A DNA stretch of 64,000 nucleotides, from NCBI GenBank assembly GCA_029891385.1, contig CM057228.1:55901783-55965782 (forward strand), given 5' to 3'. Shown here piece by piece: positions 48,327 through 61,394 of this stretch. Source of the stretch: Erythroxylum novogranatense. Taxonomy: Eukaryota; Streptophyta; Magnoliopsida; Malpighiales; Erythroxylaceae. Below the pieces are notes generated by a model. The model made no database searches. It had not been told where the DNA came from and saw only the letters and a list, made by a program, of their open reading frames with translations. Within the stretch, counting starts at the first letter, position 1. Every line of letters starts with the position of its first letter. A program made the position numbers and the translations under genes.

Positions 48327-50167
48327 GTCAAGTGGGAGATTTGTTAGAGTAGTGCCCTAAAGGCAATCCCCTTTAGCGCTTTTTATTCATAGTCATGTAT
48401 AGACTTTATGAATAAATAAAGAAAGGCATGTTTCATTTATTTGATGTTCTTTATGAATTGATAGTGATCTTTAATCAAATTAATGAAGTCCATGATATAT
48501 GACATAGCATGAAGGAAATTATGATGTGATCATACTCCTGAGATTCCTATCATGTGCAATTATGTCAGTATCTAAATTTTCCTAGTCATAGGATTAATGA
48601 GATCGACATCATTAATCCCATTGCACTAAGATATGTCATACTCCTTGATTGGATCAAGCGGTGGATCTCGAAACCGTAAATATGAGATATTTAGAGTTGA
48701 CATATGGATGCTTACTAGTGGTAGTAAGTTCATTGGATGACTCGCCATGAGATCATCACATGGATTTATGTCGATGATAATCTCATCATAGAATGGTGCA
48801 AGTATCCTTAGACTTGAGGTACTCGAGGATATCTTGATATCTTGATCCCGCATTTTGACTCCATTCCTTGTGGCCTTCCGGAGGTTACTCATAGGGTGGT
48901 GTTTGGGTGCGTTTGAGGTATTCAAGGTAATTGAGTAGCCAATAAAGGATTCATCACTACGGAAAATGAAGAGATACCTGCCTCTTCGTCGGGATCATTA
49001 CTTTAAGTCTCGGCGAGCATGACTATGTCATGAAGAGTGTCTTCATGGACATATAAAGTAATGAGTCCTCGACAGAACCGATTTCACTTGGGCTAGACTT
49101 AGTCTAGTAAGAGTTGACATATTAGCCATACTCATAACCAAGTGGGGTATAGGATGATGAAAGGACGAATTGCAGAATTGTCATGGAAGGGTTCGTGATC
49201 GGTTCGTGATGAATTCATCAAACCAATTACTTTCCGGTCAATTGGGGGTCATGATGTGTTGCTAGATACCGCTCATGACTTGCTCAGATTAATTGTTAAT
49301 CTAAGTGGCCAACATAACCGAAACCTAAAGGGGTCACACGCTTAAGAGTGACTCAGAGAATCTGTAAAATAGTAATTAGACAGAGTTCCAATTATGGAGA
49401 GCATTAGGATTAAATGGATCCCAATGGGATTGGGATATGTCCCGATGAGATCGCAACATCAATATTGCTAAGAAAGGTTTCCGGTGATTTTTTTTTCTGG
49501 GGCGGTGGCCAGAGGTTTGTAGGACCAATTCCCGCTTGATGGACCTCTTAGTAATTATATATATATATTAATTAATTAAGTAATTAATTAATTATATATA
49601 TATATTTATATGTTATACACGTTGAAAGAGGGAGGAGAGGATAAGAATGTTGAAAAGTCAAAGATGCCTTCATTTAATGCTTAAAGAAATGAATGGCTAT
49701 AAAGCCACCACTTGGCTTCATCTTATGGAACTCTTTTAAGAGTTAAAAGAAAGACATAAGATGGCTTAAGTGAAAAAGATGATGGTCGTATGTTTCATGG
49801 AAGAGAAAAGGAGAAAGCTTAAAGGTTAAGTTTAAGGTGTAATTTGGATTTCATCTCTTCTTTTTCTCAAGCATCATCGATTTCTCTCTTCTCCAACACA
49901 AGGATTCAACGTTATTCTCAAGCTCTCCAGATGTAGGTAGGGTCTAGCACTCTTATTCTCATTCTAGCTATTCCCGGTCAAAAGGGTTTGACTCGGTTAG
50001 GTTTTTCGATCTCTGCGTGGATACCTTTAGAGATAGTCTCTATCGCTATTCAGTTTGAGTTTTCATACCGACACCGGGATCCTGGTTTTCGGAAGGTCCG
50101 GGACCAAAAATTTTTGTTTCCGCTGCTGGAACATGTGATGTTCCTCCCGGGATTTTCCTACAAGAAT

Positions 50168-51539
50168 GAGTTGATTACTTGAGACCAATGACAAAATGTG
50201 GAGTTAGTGGACAGAGGTCTCTATTCCCTTGATAAATATTATATGATTAAAGGTCTCGATTACTCATTAACTTAATTGGTTTATCTAACTAAAATGATCT
50301 TGTGGGTGAAGTTTAATTGTCATAAAGTACAGTTTTAAGTTAAATTGGTCATGAGACAAAGTTTAGTAACATCTTTGGTGTGATTACTATAACAAACATA
50401 ATTGTAACTAATGAAGAGGTACGTTTATCCACCAAATTAAATCTTGATATACGAGTCATTTGTTTATGAAAGGAAAATTAAGACAACAAGATTCGATCTA
50501 TGATTTCTTTTGTTTTTCTTCTACTTGTTTACGCTGAACAATGATTTTGTTTTTAAAATATATGACGACTTATAATGCTTGCGAATGAAAATTTAAGAAC
50601 AAAAAAAGTGAAAGTGTAACATATAAAAGCTTAGTTTACATAAAATAGGAAATTAAAAATTACAACAATATTTAGATAAAATATAACATATTAACTAAAA
50701 AATAAAAGTAACTAAAAGCTGATAACAATGAAAAGATTTTAAAATATATAAATTCCTTGTAGAATTGACACCTCATATACTACGCTATGTCCCGTGTGCT
50801 TATGGAATGTTGAGGGTTTTATAAGATTAAAAATTGCTTAATAGTTATTAATATAAAATCCCCCATAATTGATTTCAAAAATATGATTTGTAAATATATG
50901 AATTGTTTTTATTTCCTAAGTTGTTTAAATTCTATGCCAAAAGTTAAGTTACAAAGAAAAATGATTTTTAGCCTAAAGTACACTGTTAGGTATTATACAT
51001 GTTATTATACCGGTTAGAGTATTTCGATTGTGCATGGCAGGGTCTAAGGGGTGTCTATAATTATTAGTGGGAAAAGAAAGAGAGAATGGGTCTGTTAGTA
51101 AAGTGTCTGTGTTGGCCTCTACAGGTATGGAGTATATATAGTGCTAGCCAAAATTATTACGATTAAATGATGTAGAACCAACTCTATAACTAATAGTTTA
51201 TAATGGTTAACCTATTGTGGGTAAAAGTTGTAGAACCAGCTCATTAAAATATGGAATCACACTTACTTTATTTGTAATATGTTTTGAATGTATTTTTGAG
51301 TAAAGAATGCATATATATATATATATATATATATATAATTGGTAGTAGAGAATTTAATGTGGATATAAAATTATTTTTAACATTTTTAGGGGCTTTGGAA
51401 ATTTTGGAAATATAAAAATGCAACCATTATGCTGTCAAAATTTTAACAAAATAATTTGGAAAAAATCCACTTTTTATATTTATTAATTTTAAGTTAAGTC
51501 TTTTTTGTTAAAAGGGAAATAAGCTTAACTCCATAGGAA
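50168..51539. other. AT-rich intergenic DNA
   Basis: No gene or element recognised. A (AT)13 microsatellite lies at 51311-51336. Confidence 0.45.
51311..51336. repeat. (AT)13 microsatellite
   Basis: Thirteen uninterrupted AT units in AT-rich spacer DNA. Confidence 0.95.
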
Positions 51540-52050
51540 CTTTCCAGTTAGAGCAGATATCGACTGGAGGGCCATCGTGAGATGCCAGGTAGGTCGCCTA
51601 GTCATTTCAGGAGAGGGGTTGTCATTAGCCATTCTATTTAAGATCTTTGTTTCACAAGGGAAAAATCTTATAATAAAGCTTTGAAAAATTTATACAAGGC
51701 AATCCTCTCCAAATCCTATAACTGAGTGGATAGAGGGTTATTATAAAGATCCTGTTGAATTCTCTCAAGGTCCTTCCTAGTAGTGTTAACAAGATGATGG
51801 TTATTACTAATATTTTCCTTAAAAAGCTACTTCATCTGTTGTTTGATTAGATGAAATGTTTTGAATGAACTCCAAATTTGGGTGTTGTTAATAGGCAGAA
51901 AATAAATCAGTTCAACATGGCCCAAATAAACTTAACATATTCTTGTTTAGAAATGGGATTTCTAGAAGAAATATAACTGGTTATTAACTATAAGAGGAAC
52001 ACTTAAAATCACCAAAGTTTAAATTAGGGATCTGCTCAACCAAGAAAATG
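51540..52050 (-). pseudogene. LINE fragment, minus strand
   Basis: Read on the minus strand, 51750-51560 gives text like the LINE linker before RT (LQ--LYNNPLSTQL, KFFKALL-DFSLVKQRSRIEWL), with frameshifts. Sequence beyond gypsy-A (63633-64000) is presumably its continuation because the two flanks share gypsy-A's TSD, but I could not recognise LINE motifs there with certainty. Confidence 0.45.
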
Positions 52051-53429
52051 AAATCTGTTGGGCCCGGGTCCCGGATTCCCATTCCCGAGGCAAACCCTCG
52101 GGTTGCGACGGCGTCAGGCGACCAAACATATCGGACCCGATCTCAACATTTATACCTAGTTCGATTCATACACATACATTCTCATACAACCGATCACCTA
52201 CGCATGCATTCTAACCATAAATTAATCATCATGATTACATAAGCCATCAAGTTAATAAATTAAAAATGTGTTTGTAACAATACACAGTATAAAATAAAGT
52301 TTCAATCCAAAATACATGAAATATGCTCCATGATAAAATGCTCGGAGGGCCAACCAAAATACGAACTTAATAGAAAGCTCCTAACTAGCTTGAAGTTTCT
52401 GATGCCTTGCAAGATCAACGATCGACCTGTTCTGCACCTGAGGAGTGGAAAATAATGGGTTGAGCTACACAGCTCAGTGGCTAATATAATTATAGTCATC
52501 GGTAACTAGTACAAAGTCAAGCATATGTACATATATACATTATATATATATATACAGGCATCAATTCACGCATTCATATGCTAATTAAACAAATTATGCA
52601 TTCAACATGAATAATTCGATTAACAAAACATGTCACAATTCTGCTTCATAACAAACAGTTCAAATGCAATGCACATCACATGGCTCGAGGGTTCCATGGA
52701 AACAAAAGGGAGAAACCAAAGTTTACACCCTGAACGAAATGAGTCCATTCGGATCTCATAGGCCACAAGCGGGCAGCCGGGAGAAGGCTCTTGTCGACGT
52801 GCACATGACGAACGAAATGGTTCCACTCTCGCCCAAACAAAAGCACATAATCATGCTCATAATCATTTTATCATATGGTATGCTTTCATACTTTGCATTT
52901 AGTCAAAATGCCATGACCGAAGTCGAGGCATAATATGCTCAAAATCAAAAGTGTAATGCTATCAATTCCCATGATTCTTTCAAAATATATGAAATCAAAA
53001 TCATTCAACTCATCATGTTTAAACATACATAACATATAACGCATATGCATACATAGGCAAGAAATTGCCTAGTCATACAATAACTATAAGTACATTACCC
53101 ACCTAAGATCGCTTGAGTCTTCGATTCACTGATGTCCTTCCTCTTGCGATGGAAGTGAGTCAGCTTGGTTTCCTAAAACAACCAAGTTTCCATTCAATCA
53201 GTATCCACATAAAATATTCAAAGCTTGAAAATCCAAGGTAAAGCACTAAAAGCCTATATTCGACCTCCTCCTAAAATTTCAAACCCTTCAAGGCAAATTT
53301 TGAACTTCCCTTCTTCATACAACTTGTAGTCCTTTCTCTCTAGTTCACAACAAATCCAAAATCACCTCAATCGGACATCTGAAGCCCAAGATATGCCCAA
53401 AATACCAAAAATCTCCTTTGCTGGAACAG

Positions 53430-53640
53430 GGCGCTCGTTGCGACGTAGGGACATTCGCCGCGACGAAAGCCACACTCGTTGCGGCGAACAGCCCTCGCTC
53501 GCAGCGGCGTGCACACAAGTGTGCGCCGCGACGAAGACCACTCCTTCGCACGTCGTGGTGAATAAACATTTATTCGTCGCGACGTTACTTCCCTTTCTCG
53601 CACACCGCGAGGTGTTCATATGCACGTCGCGATGTGCGAG
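53430..53640. repeat. CpG-rich CGTCGCGACG palindrome array, gypsy-A 3' LTR
   Basis: A 210-bp block far richer in CpG than its surroundings, with about ten variants of a CGTCGCGACG-type palindrome (CGCCGCGACGA, CGCGACGAAG, TCGTCGCGACG, CACGTCGCGATG). The corresponding block of the 5' LTR is at 62790-63000, with several CpGs turned into TG or CA. Confidence 0.85.
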
Positions 53641-54212
53641 TCTGGAGAACAACTCCGAAACTCGATTTTCCTGCATTTTCCGATTTCAATCCATCCCTTT
53701 AGCAATTGCAACACATCTAAACTTTAGATCACGTCTCAAACTACGTTTCTAACCCATTAACAACTCAAAATCAGTCATAAACACATCAACCCAAGAAATC
53801 TAACCATTTTTGCCCTAAAAACCCTAATCCTTTGATTATGTTACATTCAACATTCTTCTAAGATTAATCTAACCAAAACAAGATTAAACAAAGCACAACT
53901 TACCCGAAAATGGTTCGAAACTGTCAGAAATATCTTAGAATCACAAACTCTCTTCTCTTCTCTTCTCCCTCTCCCGCGACTCTTCTTCTTCTTCTTTCTC
54001 TTCTCTTTTCCCTTCTTTCTTCTATTTTCTTCTAAGTCTTTTACATCTAAAGACCATTTAACCCCTCCTAGACAAGCCTAAATCACTCTAACCTATGTAA
54101 ACTTCCCAAAAAGCCCTCATAAACTTTTACCCTTTTTACTCCTCATTTAACCACAATTAAACCTTAATTATCCAATAATACTCCATAATCAATCAAATTA
54201 AGGCATAAACTC

Positions 54213-55249
54213 TTAATTAACATAATTCATGCTTAATGACATCATAAAAAAAATTCGGGGTCTAACATTTCTCCCCCTCTTAAAAGAAATTTTGTCCTCG
54301 AAATTAGTACCTGAATCATCGAAGAGGTGCGGATACTTCTCCCGCATGGCTTCCAATGGCTCCCAGGTAGCCTCCTCTACCGAATGATTCCTCCATAGGA
54401 CTTTGACTAACTGAACCGTCTTATTCCTGAGAACCTTGTCCTTGGTATCCAAAATCTCCACTAGTTGCTCCTCATAACTCAGATCATCTCGCAACTGAAC
54501 CTCACTAGTCTGAATGATGTGAGAAGGATCCGATCTATACCTCCTCAACATCGACACATGGAACACATCATGAATCTGAACCAATTCTGGTGGCAACGCC
54601 AACCTGTAGGCGAGTGGCCCAATCCTCTCAAGGATTTCATAAGGACCCACATACCTCGGACTCAACTTACCCTGCTTGCCAAATCTCATCACTCCTTTCC
54701 AAGGAGATGTCTTAAGGAACACTTTCTCACCGACTTCATACTCCATCTTCTTTCGGTGAGCATCAACATAACTCTTCATCCTATCCTGTGTTGCCTTAAG
54801 CCGCTGCTTAACCAAATTGACTTTGTCAACCGTCGTTTGAATCAATTCTGGTCCTTCCAATTGCCTCTCTCCTTCTTCATCCCAACAAATCGGAGTCCTA
54901 CATCTCCGCTCATACAATGCCTCATATGGAGCCATCTGAATGCCATAATGGTATGAATTATTATAAGCAAATTCGACTAATGGAAAATGCTCATCCCAAG
55001 CTCCTCAAAAATCTATCACACAATCCCGAAGCATCCCCTCAAGTGTCCGAATGGTCCTCTCAGATTGACCATCCGTCTGAGGGTGAAACGCCGTACTAAA
55101 ATTTAGCTTCGTCCCCAAAGCTTCCTGCAAACTGCTCCAAAACCTCGAAGTAAACCGAGGATCTCAGTCTGACACAATCGAATCCGGAATCCCATGTAAC
55201 CTCACTATCTCATTGATATACTTGTTTTCTAGCACATGCAAAGAATCAG
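54213..55249 (-). pseudogene. pol: gypsy-A integrase, C-terminal part
   Basis: Minus-strand text continues the integrase after the nested LTR: LHVLENKYINEIVRLHGIPD, then [20 protein letters not shown] (about 55060-55090), FPLVEFAYNN, and the clean 240-codon frame 54213-54935 (MAPYEALYERRCRTPICWDE, SPRYVGPYEILERIG, HDVFHVSMLRRY, EEATWEPL). In-frame stops lie at about 55166-55168 (in the SD-DPRF block) and 55005-55007. The last segment resembles a retroelement chromodomain, which would guide integration to heterochromatin. Confidence 0.9.
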
Positions 55250-57459
55250 TGTTATACCCCGAATTTTTTTTTAATGATCTTATCCAGTATGAATTGTGAT
55301 TTTTGCCTTAGTTTGATTAAATTGAGAGAATTATGGATAATTAAGGTCTAAATATGGTTTAAATGAGCATTTGAGGATTTAAATTGTGTAAAGGCTTTTT
55401 GAGAGGTTAACTTAAGTTGTTTTGGGCTTGGGCTTATTAGGGAGGGTCCATTCCCTTAGGGTTTAAAGAAGAGAATGAGAATAGAAAAGAGAAGAAAGGA
55501 AAAGAGAAAGGAAAATAGAAGAAGAAGAGGAGAAGCACGCCGACGGGGAGAGGAAGAGAGGATTTTGATTTCTGAGGTTTTCCGACGATTCGAAGCATTT
55601 TTCGGTAAGTTTAGTGCTTTCCTAACTTGGTTTGATTAGATTTAAACTTAAAGGATGTTAAATCTGTAAGAATCGAAGGTTTTAGGGTTTTAGGGTAAAA
55701 ACGGTGAAATCCTTTGGGTTGATGCGTTTGTGGTTGATTTGGAGTTGAGAATGGGTTAGAAATACCTTATAAGACCTGATCTACTGTTTAGATGTGTTGG
55801 ATTTGGTAAAGGGGAAGAATCGTATTTGGGTTCTGCAGAGATCTGGGTTTCGAAGTCGAACTCCAGGCCAGACGTCGCGACGTGCGTATGAATAGCGCCG
55901 CGACGTGTGGGGAAGGGAGCCACGTCGCGACGTGTAAATAATTTTACGATTATTCGTCGCGACGCGTGGATCGCAGGAGTCGTCGCGACGTGTGATTTTT
56001 GTTCGTCGCGGTGAGCTAGCCGCGGCGAGTAGGGTTGTTCGTCGCGACGAGAGTCTCTTCGTCGTGGCGAGCCCCCTTTTTCCAAAAATGGGAATTGTTC
56101 ATTTTTTAGGATATCTTTGAGTATAGATGTCCGATTGAGGTGATTTCAGATTCGTTATGAACTAGAAATAAAAGGCTACACGTTCTATGAAGTTGGGAAG
56201 TTCGGAATTAGCCTTGAAGGGTTCAGAATTTTAGGAGAAGATCGGATATAGATTTTAATGCTTTATTTTGGATTCCAAGCTTTGAATATTTACTATGAAT
56301 ATTGATTAAATGGAACTTGGTTGTTTTAGGAAACCAAGCTGACCCGCTTTCATCGCAAGAAGAAGGACATCAGTGAATCGGATTCTCGACCGATCTTAGG
56401 TGGGTAATATATTTATAGTTATTGTGTGATTAGGCAATTTCTTGCCTATGTATGAATATATGTTATATGTTATGCATGATTAAATGTGATGAATTGAATG
56501 ACTTTGATTATCACATATTTGGAAAGAAGCATGAAAATTGATAGCATTACATAGATTTTGAGCATGTTATGCCTAGACTTCGGTCATGGCATTTTGACTA
56601 AATGCAAGATATGAAAGAATATCATATGATGAAATGATTATGAGCATGATTATGTGCTTTTGTTTGGGTAGAGTGGAACCATTTCGTTCGTCACGTGCAC
56701 GTAGACAAGAGCCTTCTTCCGCTGCCCACTTGTGACATATGAGTCTCGAATGGACTCATTTCGATTCGAGGTTAAACGGTTTCTCCTTTTGTTTCCATGG
56801 AATCCTCGAGCCATTGTGATGTACATTGCATATGTGAATTGATCATTGTGAAGCATACCTTGTGACATAATTATGGATCAATTAATTGTATTGATTGCAT
56901 AAAGCTGTTTGAGTAGTATATGAATATTTGAATTAAAGTATGTATATATATAATATATATACATTCATATGCTGGGATTTGTGCTAGTTGCCAATGGCTA
57001 TAATTATATTAGCCATCGAATGTGTAGCTCAACCCATTATCTTTCCCTCCTCAAAAGTGCGAATGTGCCGATCTGTTGATCTTGCGAGGCATCGAAAACT
57101 TCGAGTCAATTAGGAGCTTTGCTATAAGTTAAGTATTTTGTTGGGTCCTTGAGCATACTCATGGAACATATTTCATGTATTTTGGTTTTAAACTATGTTC
57201 TGTATTTCGTATGATGTTGAATACTAATGGTATGAAATCCCCATGATTTCGGGGTCTTTAATTCCTAGCTGCGAAGGTATGGCAATGTATGTGTATATCG
57301 AACGATCGTTTTGTGTATGTATGTATGTATGTTATGTGACGCGCCATTATCATTTTTGTGCATAAATGTTGGGATCGGGTCCACAGTTTAGGAGCTCGGC
57401 ACGGGCGCGACCCGAGGGGCCGCCTCGGGATTCGGATGTATCGGGATCCGGACCCAACA
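55250..57459 (+). mobile_element. Solo LTR of the gypsy-A family, nested in opposite orientation
   Basis: 2210 bp, beginning TGTTATACCCCGAATTTTTT and ending GGATCCGGACCCAACA. ATCAG at 55245-55249 and 57460-57464 is the TSD. It matches the gypsy-A LTRs end to end when one is reversed, including the CT/GA-rich segment (55470-55540), the CpG palindrome block (55870-56075) and the (TA)n stretch (56943-56960). It is clearly more diverged from the host LTRs than these are from each other. No internal region, so it is a solo LTR left by recombination. Confidence 0.95.
55870..56075. repeat. CGTCGCGACG palindrome array in the nested solo LTR
   Basis: Perfect CGTCGCGACG occurs at 55873, 55923, 55955, 55981 and about 56040, the first two extended to ACGTCGCGACGT; variants (GCCGCGACGT, TCGTCGCGGTGA, CCGCGGCGAG, TCGTCGTGGCGA) lie between. 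This is the best preserved copy of the array. Confidence 0.9.
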
Positions 57460-57464
57460 ATCAG

Positions 57465-57588
57465 TCTGTCTAATCACCAAAAAGTGGGTTGACTTGGTCA
57501 ACCGATCCACAATAACCCAAATAGCATCATGTTTCCTACTGGTCCTAGGCAGACCCATCAAAAAATCCATCGTCACCCTTTGTCACTT
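57465..57588 (-). pseudogene. pol: gypsy-A integrase core, N-terminal piece
   Basis: Minus-strand text MDFLMGLPRTSRKHDAIWVI and VDRLTKSTHFL holds the first catalytic Asp of the integrase core. The frame is cut at 57464 by the nested solo LTR; two TGA codons just before 57588 replace expected Trp codons. Confidence 0.85.
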
Positions 57589-60072
57589 TCATTCCGGAAT
57601 AGGCAACTGCCTCAACTTGCCTGAAGGTACCTGATGTTCAGCCTTAACTTGCTGACACACTAGACACTTACTGACAAACTCTGCTACATCTCTCTTCATG
57701 CCCTTCCACCAAAAATGTTCTCTCAAATCTCGATACATCCTGGTACTACCTAGATGCATGGCATAAGGCGCATTATGTGTCTCATCCATAATCTCAGCCT
57801 TAACCTCCTGCACATCAGGAATACACAACCTGTTCCCCACTGTCATAAGCCCATTATCCCTCACATCTATCTCAAAAACCTTGCCATTCCAAATTTCATC
57901 CCGAAGCTTGCTCAAATCTGCATCTTGTGCCTGCAATTCTCTAACTTTCTCCCTGAGAATCGGCCTCACTCTGAAATTAGCTAGAAGGCAATCCGGTTCC
58001 TCTTGCTTCAAGCTTATCTTAAGCTTGGCCATCTCTTCCAATAAAGGAAGATAAACCGTCCGAACATGTGCAATCGAAGACTTCCTACTCAAGGCATCCG
58101 CCACTACATTGGCCTTGCCCGGATGATACTCAATCAGCAGATCATAATCCTTGAGTAACTCGATCCACCTTCTCTGCCTCAAATTTAATTCCTTCTGACT
58201 CAGCAAATACTTCAGACTCTTATGATCAGTAAAGATCCTCGTCTGAACTCCATACAAATAATGCCTCCAAATCTTCAAAGCAAAGATCACAACTGCTAAC
58301 TCCAAATCATGCGTCGGATAGTTCAGCTCATAAGGCTTCAACTGCCTCGAAGCATAAGCAATCACCCGGTCTCCCTGCATCAAAACACAACCAAGACCCT
58401 TCCTCGATGCATCACTGTATACAGTATAGCCCTCATCTCCAGAAGGCAAAACCAGAATCGGAGCACTCGTCAACCTGTGCTTAAGCTCCTCGAAGCTCCT
58501 CTAACACTCATCACTCCAAACAAACTTCTGATTCTTCCATAACAACTTAGTCATCGGAGCGGTTATCATGGAGAATCCCTCCACAAATCTCTGGTAATAG
58601 CCTGCCAAACCCAGAAAACTCCCCACCTCTGCTACACTCTTTGGGGCTTCCCAATTCACCACATCTTCTATCTTCTTTGGATCCAGATGCACTCCCTGCT
58701 CTGAGATCACATGTCCAAGAAATGAAACTTCCCTCAGCCAAAATTCGCATTTATCGAATTTGACATATAACTTGTTCCTCCTCAAAGTCTCCAAAGAAAT
58801 CCTCAAATGCTCTTCATGCTCCCGATCACTCTTGGAGTAAACCAATATATCATCAATGAAGACAATGATAAATTGGTCCAAGAATGGCTTAAAGACCCGG
58901 TTCATCAAATCCATAAAAGCTGCAGGAGCATTCGTCAATCCAAAAGGCATCACCATAAACTCAAAATGCCCATACTGCATCTTAAAAGCAATCTTCGGCA
59001 CATCCGACTCCTTAATCATCAACTGATGATAACCCGATCTCAAGTCTATCTTCGAGAAGACTTTCGTCCCTTACAATTGATCAAATAGATCATCAATGCG
59101 AGGAAGCAGATACCTGTTCTTCACAGTGACCTGATTCAGCTTCCTGTAGTCCACACACATCCTCAACGATCCATCTTTCTTCTTCACAAATAGAACCGGA
59201 GCTCCCCAAGGTGAAGAACTCGATCTAACGTACCCTTTCTCCAACATCTCCTCTAACTGCTCCTTAAGCTCTTTCAATTCCGCCGGAACCATCCGGTAAG
59301 ACTGAATTGAAATCGGCACTGTACCTGACAGAAGCTCAATGGGAAACTCAATTTCCCTAACTGGCGGTAGTCCTGGAAATTCCTCAGGAAAGACATCCGA
59401 GAATTCCCTGACTACTGGAATATCCTCCAGCTTTCCTTTATCTGCCCTGGTGTCTACCACATAGGCCAAAAACGCCTCATAACCCTTCTTCATCATCTTT
59501 TCTGCTGTCAAAGCTGAAACAATTCTGGGCGGACCTGCTTTTCTGTCCTCCACAAACACCACTCTCTTGCCGCTATCCAATTCAAACTCCACTGTCTTCT
59601 GCTTACAATCCAAACGGGCATTGTACTTTTCCAATGTATCCATACCCAAAATCACATCTAATCCTCCCATTTTCAGTGGCATCAAATCTACCACCAACTG
59701 GGCTCCACCAATACATAGCTCACAGCCTCTATACACTTGACTAATCACAATGTACTGGCCGATTGGAGTACTCACCATCAGCGGAGTATCCAATGGGCTC
59801 ACAATCCTATCACACACAGGTCTACTAGAAGAAACAAACGAGTGAGTAGAACCTGGATCAATCAAGGCAATTACATCATCAGAAAAGAATCGAATCATAC
59901 CAGTCACAACATCAGGAGCGGTCTTTGCGTCCTCCTGAGTCATAGCAAACACCCTAGCCGGTGCCTGTCCCCTCGGTCTCCCCAGAAGACCCACTCTCTT
60001 AGCTGCATCAAAACTACCCACTTCTGTTGCAGTCCTTTGACCCACAGTCTCTGGCCTCCTAGAAGCTTGCAT
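57589..60072 (-). pseudogene. pol: gypsy-A protease, RT and RNase H
   Basis: Three long minus-strand frames in one reading frame, split only by stops: 59071-60072, 58501-59043, 57589-58473. Protease: [14 protein letters not shown] (about 59830-59870). [47 protein letters not shown], and the active box [12 protein letters not shown] (about 58820-58855). RNase [48 protein letters not shown]. The end holds the integrase zinc finger ([10 protein letters not shown]). Stops at 59071 and 58501 fit CAA-to-TAA and CAG-to-TAG changes. Confidence 0.95.
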
Positions 60073-60086
60073 CTGAGATCCCTCTC

Positions 60087-61218
60087 TTACGGACGGTGAG
60101 ACACTCTCGGCTGTGTCCTTCTACGCCCACAATTGAAACATGGTCCCATCAATCGGTAACACTCTCCACTATGAAAATTGCCGCAGTGCTCACACTTAGG
60201 GACGGATGACCTGTCCCCATATACCCTTCTATTGCCGCCCACTGTCGAGGCTTGGTGAGACACAGTAGTAGTTCTCATCGGTCTCAGTCGACTGGCACCA
60301 CTGCTCCTCTCCTCAGACTGAACAGGGAAGCTCCTAGCACTCCTGTCTAGCATAGGAGTACTAGTGCTACCTCCCCTCCTGGACTGCTCTCTGCCCTTTC
60401 TCTTATTGTTCACAGCACTCTTGATGTTCTCAATATTCTCAACCCTCAGAGCTGCCTCAACCAGTTGCTGAAAATCACAAAAGTTCTGCACAATCACCTT
60501 CTCTCTGATAGCCAAGTGCAGACCCGACTCAAACCGGCGACATCTAGCAGCCTCACTCAGCATCAAATCTGAAGCATATCTCGCCAACTGAGTGAACTGA
60601 CGCTCATACTCACTGATCTTCATCTCCCTCTGAGTCAAACTGAGGAACTCCCTCTGCTTCTGCTGAATGTAAACCTCTTATAGGTACTTTTTCTTAAAAA
60701 CAGCCAAGAAATTATGCCATGACAACCCTACTGGCCTCATCTGACTCCCTGGCACAGTCTCCCACCAATGAAGAGCATCTCCCTGAAGCAAACTAGCAGC
60801 ATAGATGACTCTCTCGTCATCCTCACACTCCATTTGATCCAGCACTCTCTCAGTCTTTCTCAACTATGTCTCAGCTTCTTCTGGATCTGAAGTCCCAAAA
60901 AAATCGACTGCCCCATACTTTCTCAAATTTATCAAACCTCTCCCTTCGGGTCTGGGTGAAGGTAAGTCGTGGCATCTGACCCATATCCTGAACAAATGCC
61001 TGGGTGAAGGCCTGGAACAACCTCGGATCAAGTGGAGGCACTGGCTCCTGCGGAACCGGCGACTCCTGAGACTGCGACAACATGGGTTCACTGCCTAACC
61101 CTACAGAAGCCTCAGCATTCCCTGGGGCTACTGACTCATCAGTCCTCTCCTCTCTAGTCGGAGAGTCAGGTGCAGCAGATCCTTGCAAAACTCCTCGTGT
61201 CCTTCTACGAGGTGGCAT
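60087..61218 (-). pseudogene. gag: gypsy-A gag, broken by stops and frameshifts
   Basis: The start MPPRRRTRGVLQGSAAPDS lies at 61218, about 160 bp after the primer-binding site. A frameshift near 60890-60920 leads into YGAVDFFGTSDPEEAET, then a stop, LLQGDALHWWETV (60750-60800), another stop at 60678, then ISEYERQFTQLARYA and LRVENIENIKSAV (60087-60638). A zinc-knuckle start CFNCGR is present at about 60135; an extra or missing base just after it throws GHSREC into another frame. Confidence 0.9.
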
Positions 61219-61394
61219 CGTACTCCTTCAAAGGTAAACACTAAGGATTAGCTACTAGTCAATCTACATGTATGCATGATATGCATGTCACTTAATGCAA
61301 TAAATTAATGCAACACATAATCATAGATCACAAAATCCTATTATGCATTCTAAGCCGAGGACACTAAACCTAGGCGCTCTGATACCAAACATGT

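Larger units (their letters stand above)
40497..50162 (+). mobile_element. Copia-2: full-length Ty1-copia retrotransposon with indel-ridden coding region
   Basis: 9666 bp. LTRs 40497-42317 and 48342-50162 are both 1821 bp, with TG..CA ends and TSD AGAAT (40492-40496, 50163-50167). The PBS TGGTATCAGAGC is at 42319-42330 and a short purine tract (AAGTGGGAGAT) abuts the 3' LTR. Order is gag, protease, integrase, RT-RNase H, as in Ty1-copia. A 2.1-kb non-coding leader (42331-44442) is unusually long and contains an AGTCGACT minisatellite. The LTRs are almost identical over long stretches but differ in short dense patches with many 1-bp gaps. Confidence 0.95.

Noticed and set aside
53362..53752. 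Arginine-rich ORFs in the gypsy-A LTR (both strands, also at 62704-63111 and 55756-56085)
   Set aside because: They fall in the CpG palindrome array, which lacks stops on either strand by composition; no family motif and they lie inside an LTR.
54465..54956. Plus-strand 163-codon ORF
   Set aside because: Shadow of the gypsy-A integrase on the opposite strand, as are 57754-57984, 58309-58542, 58807-59088 and 59737-60099.
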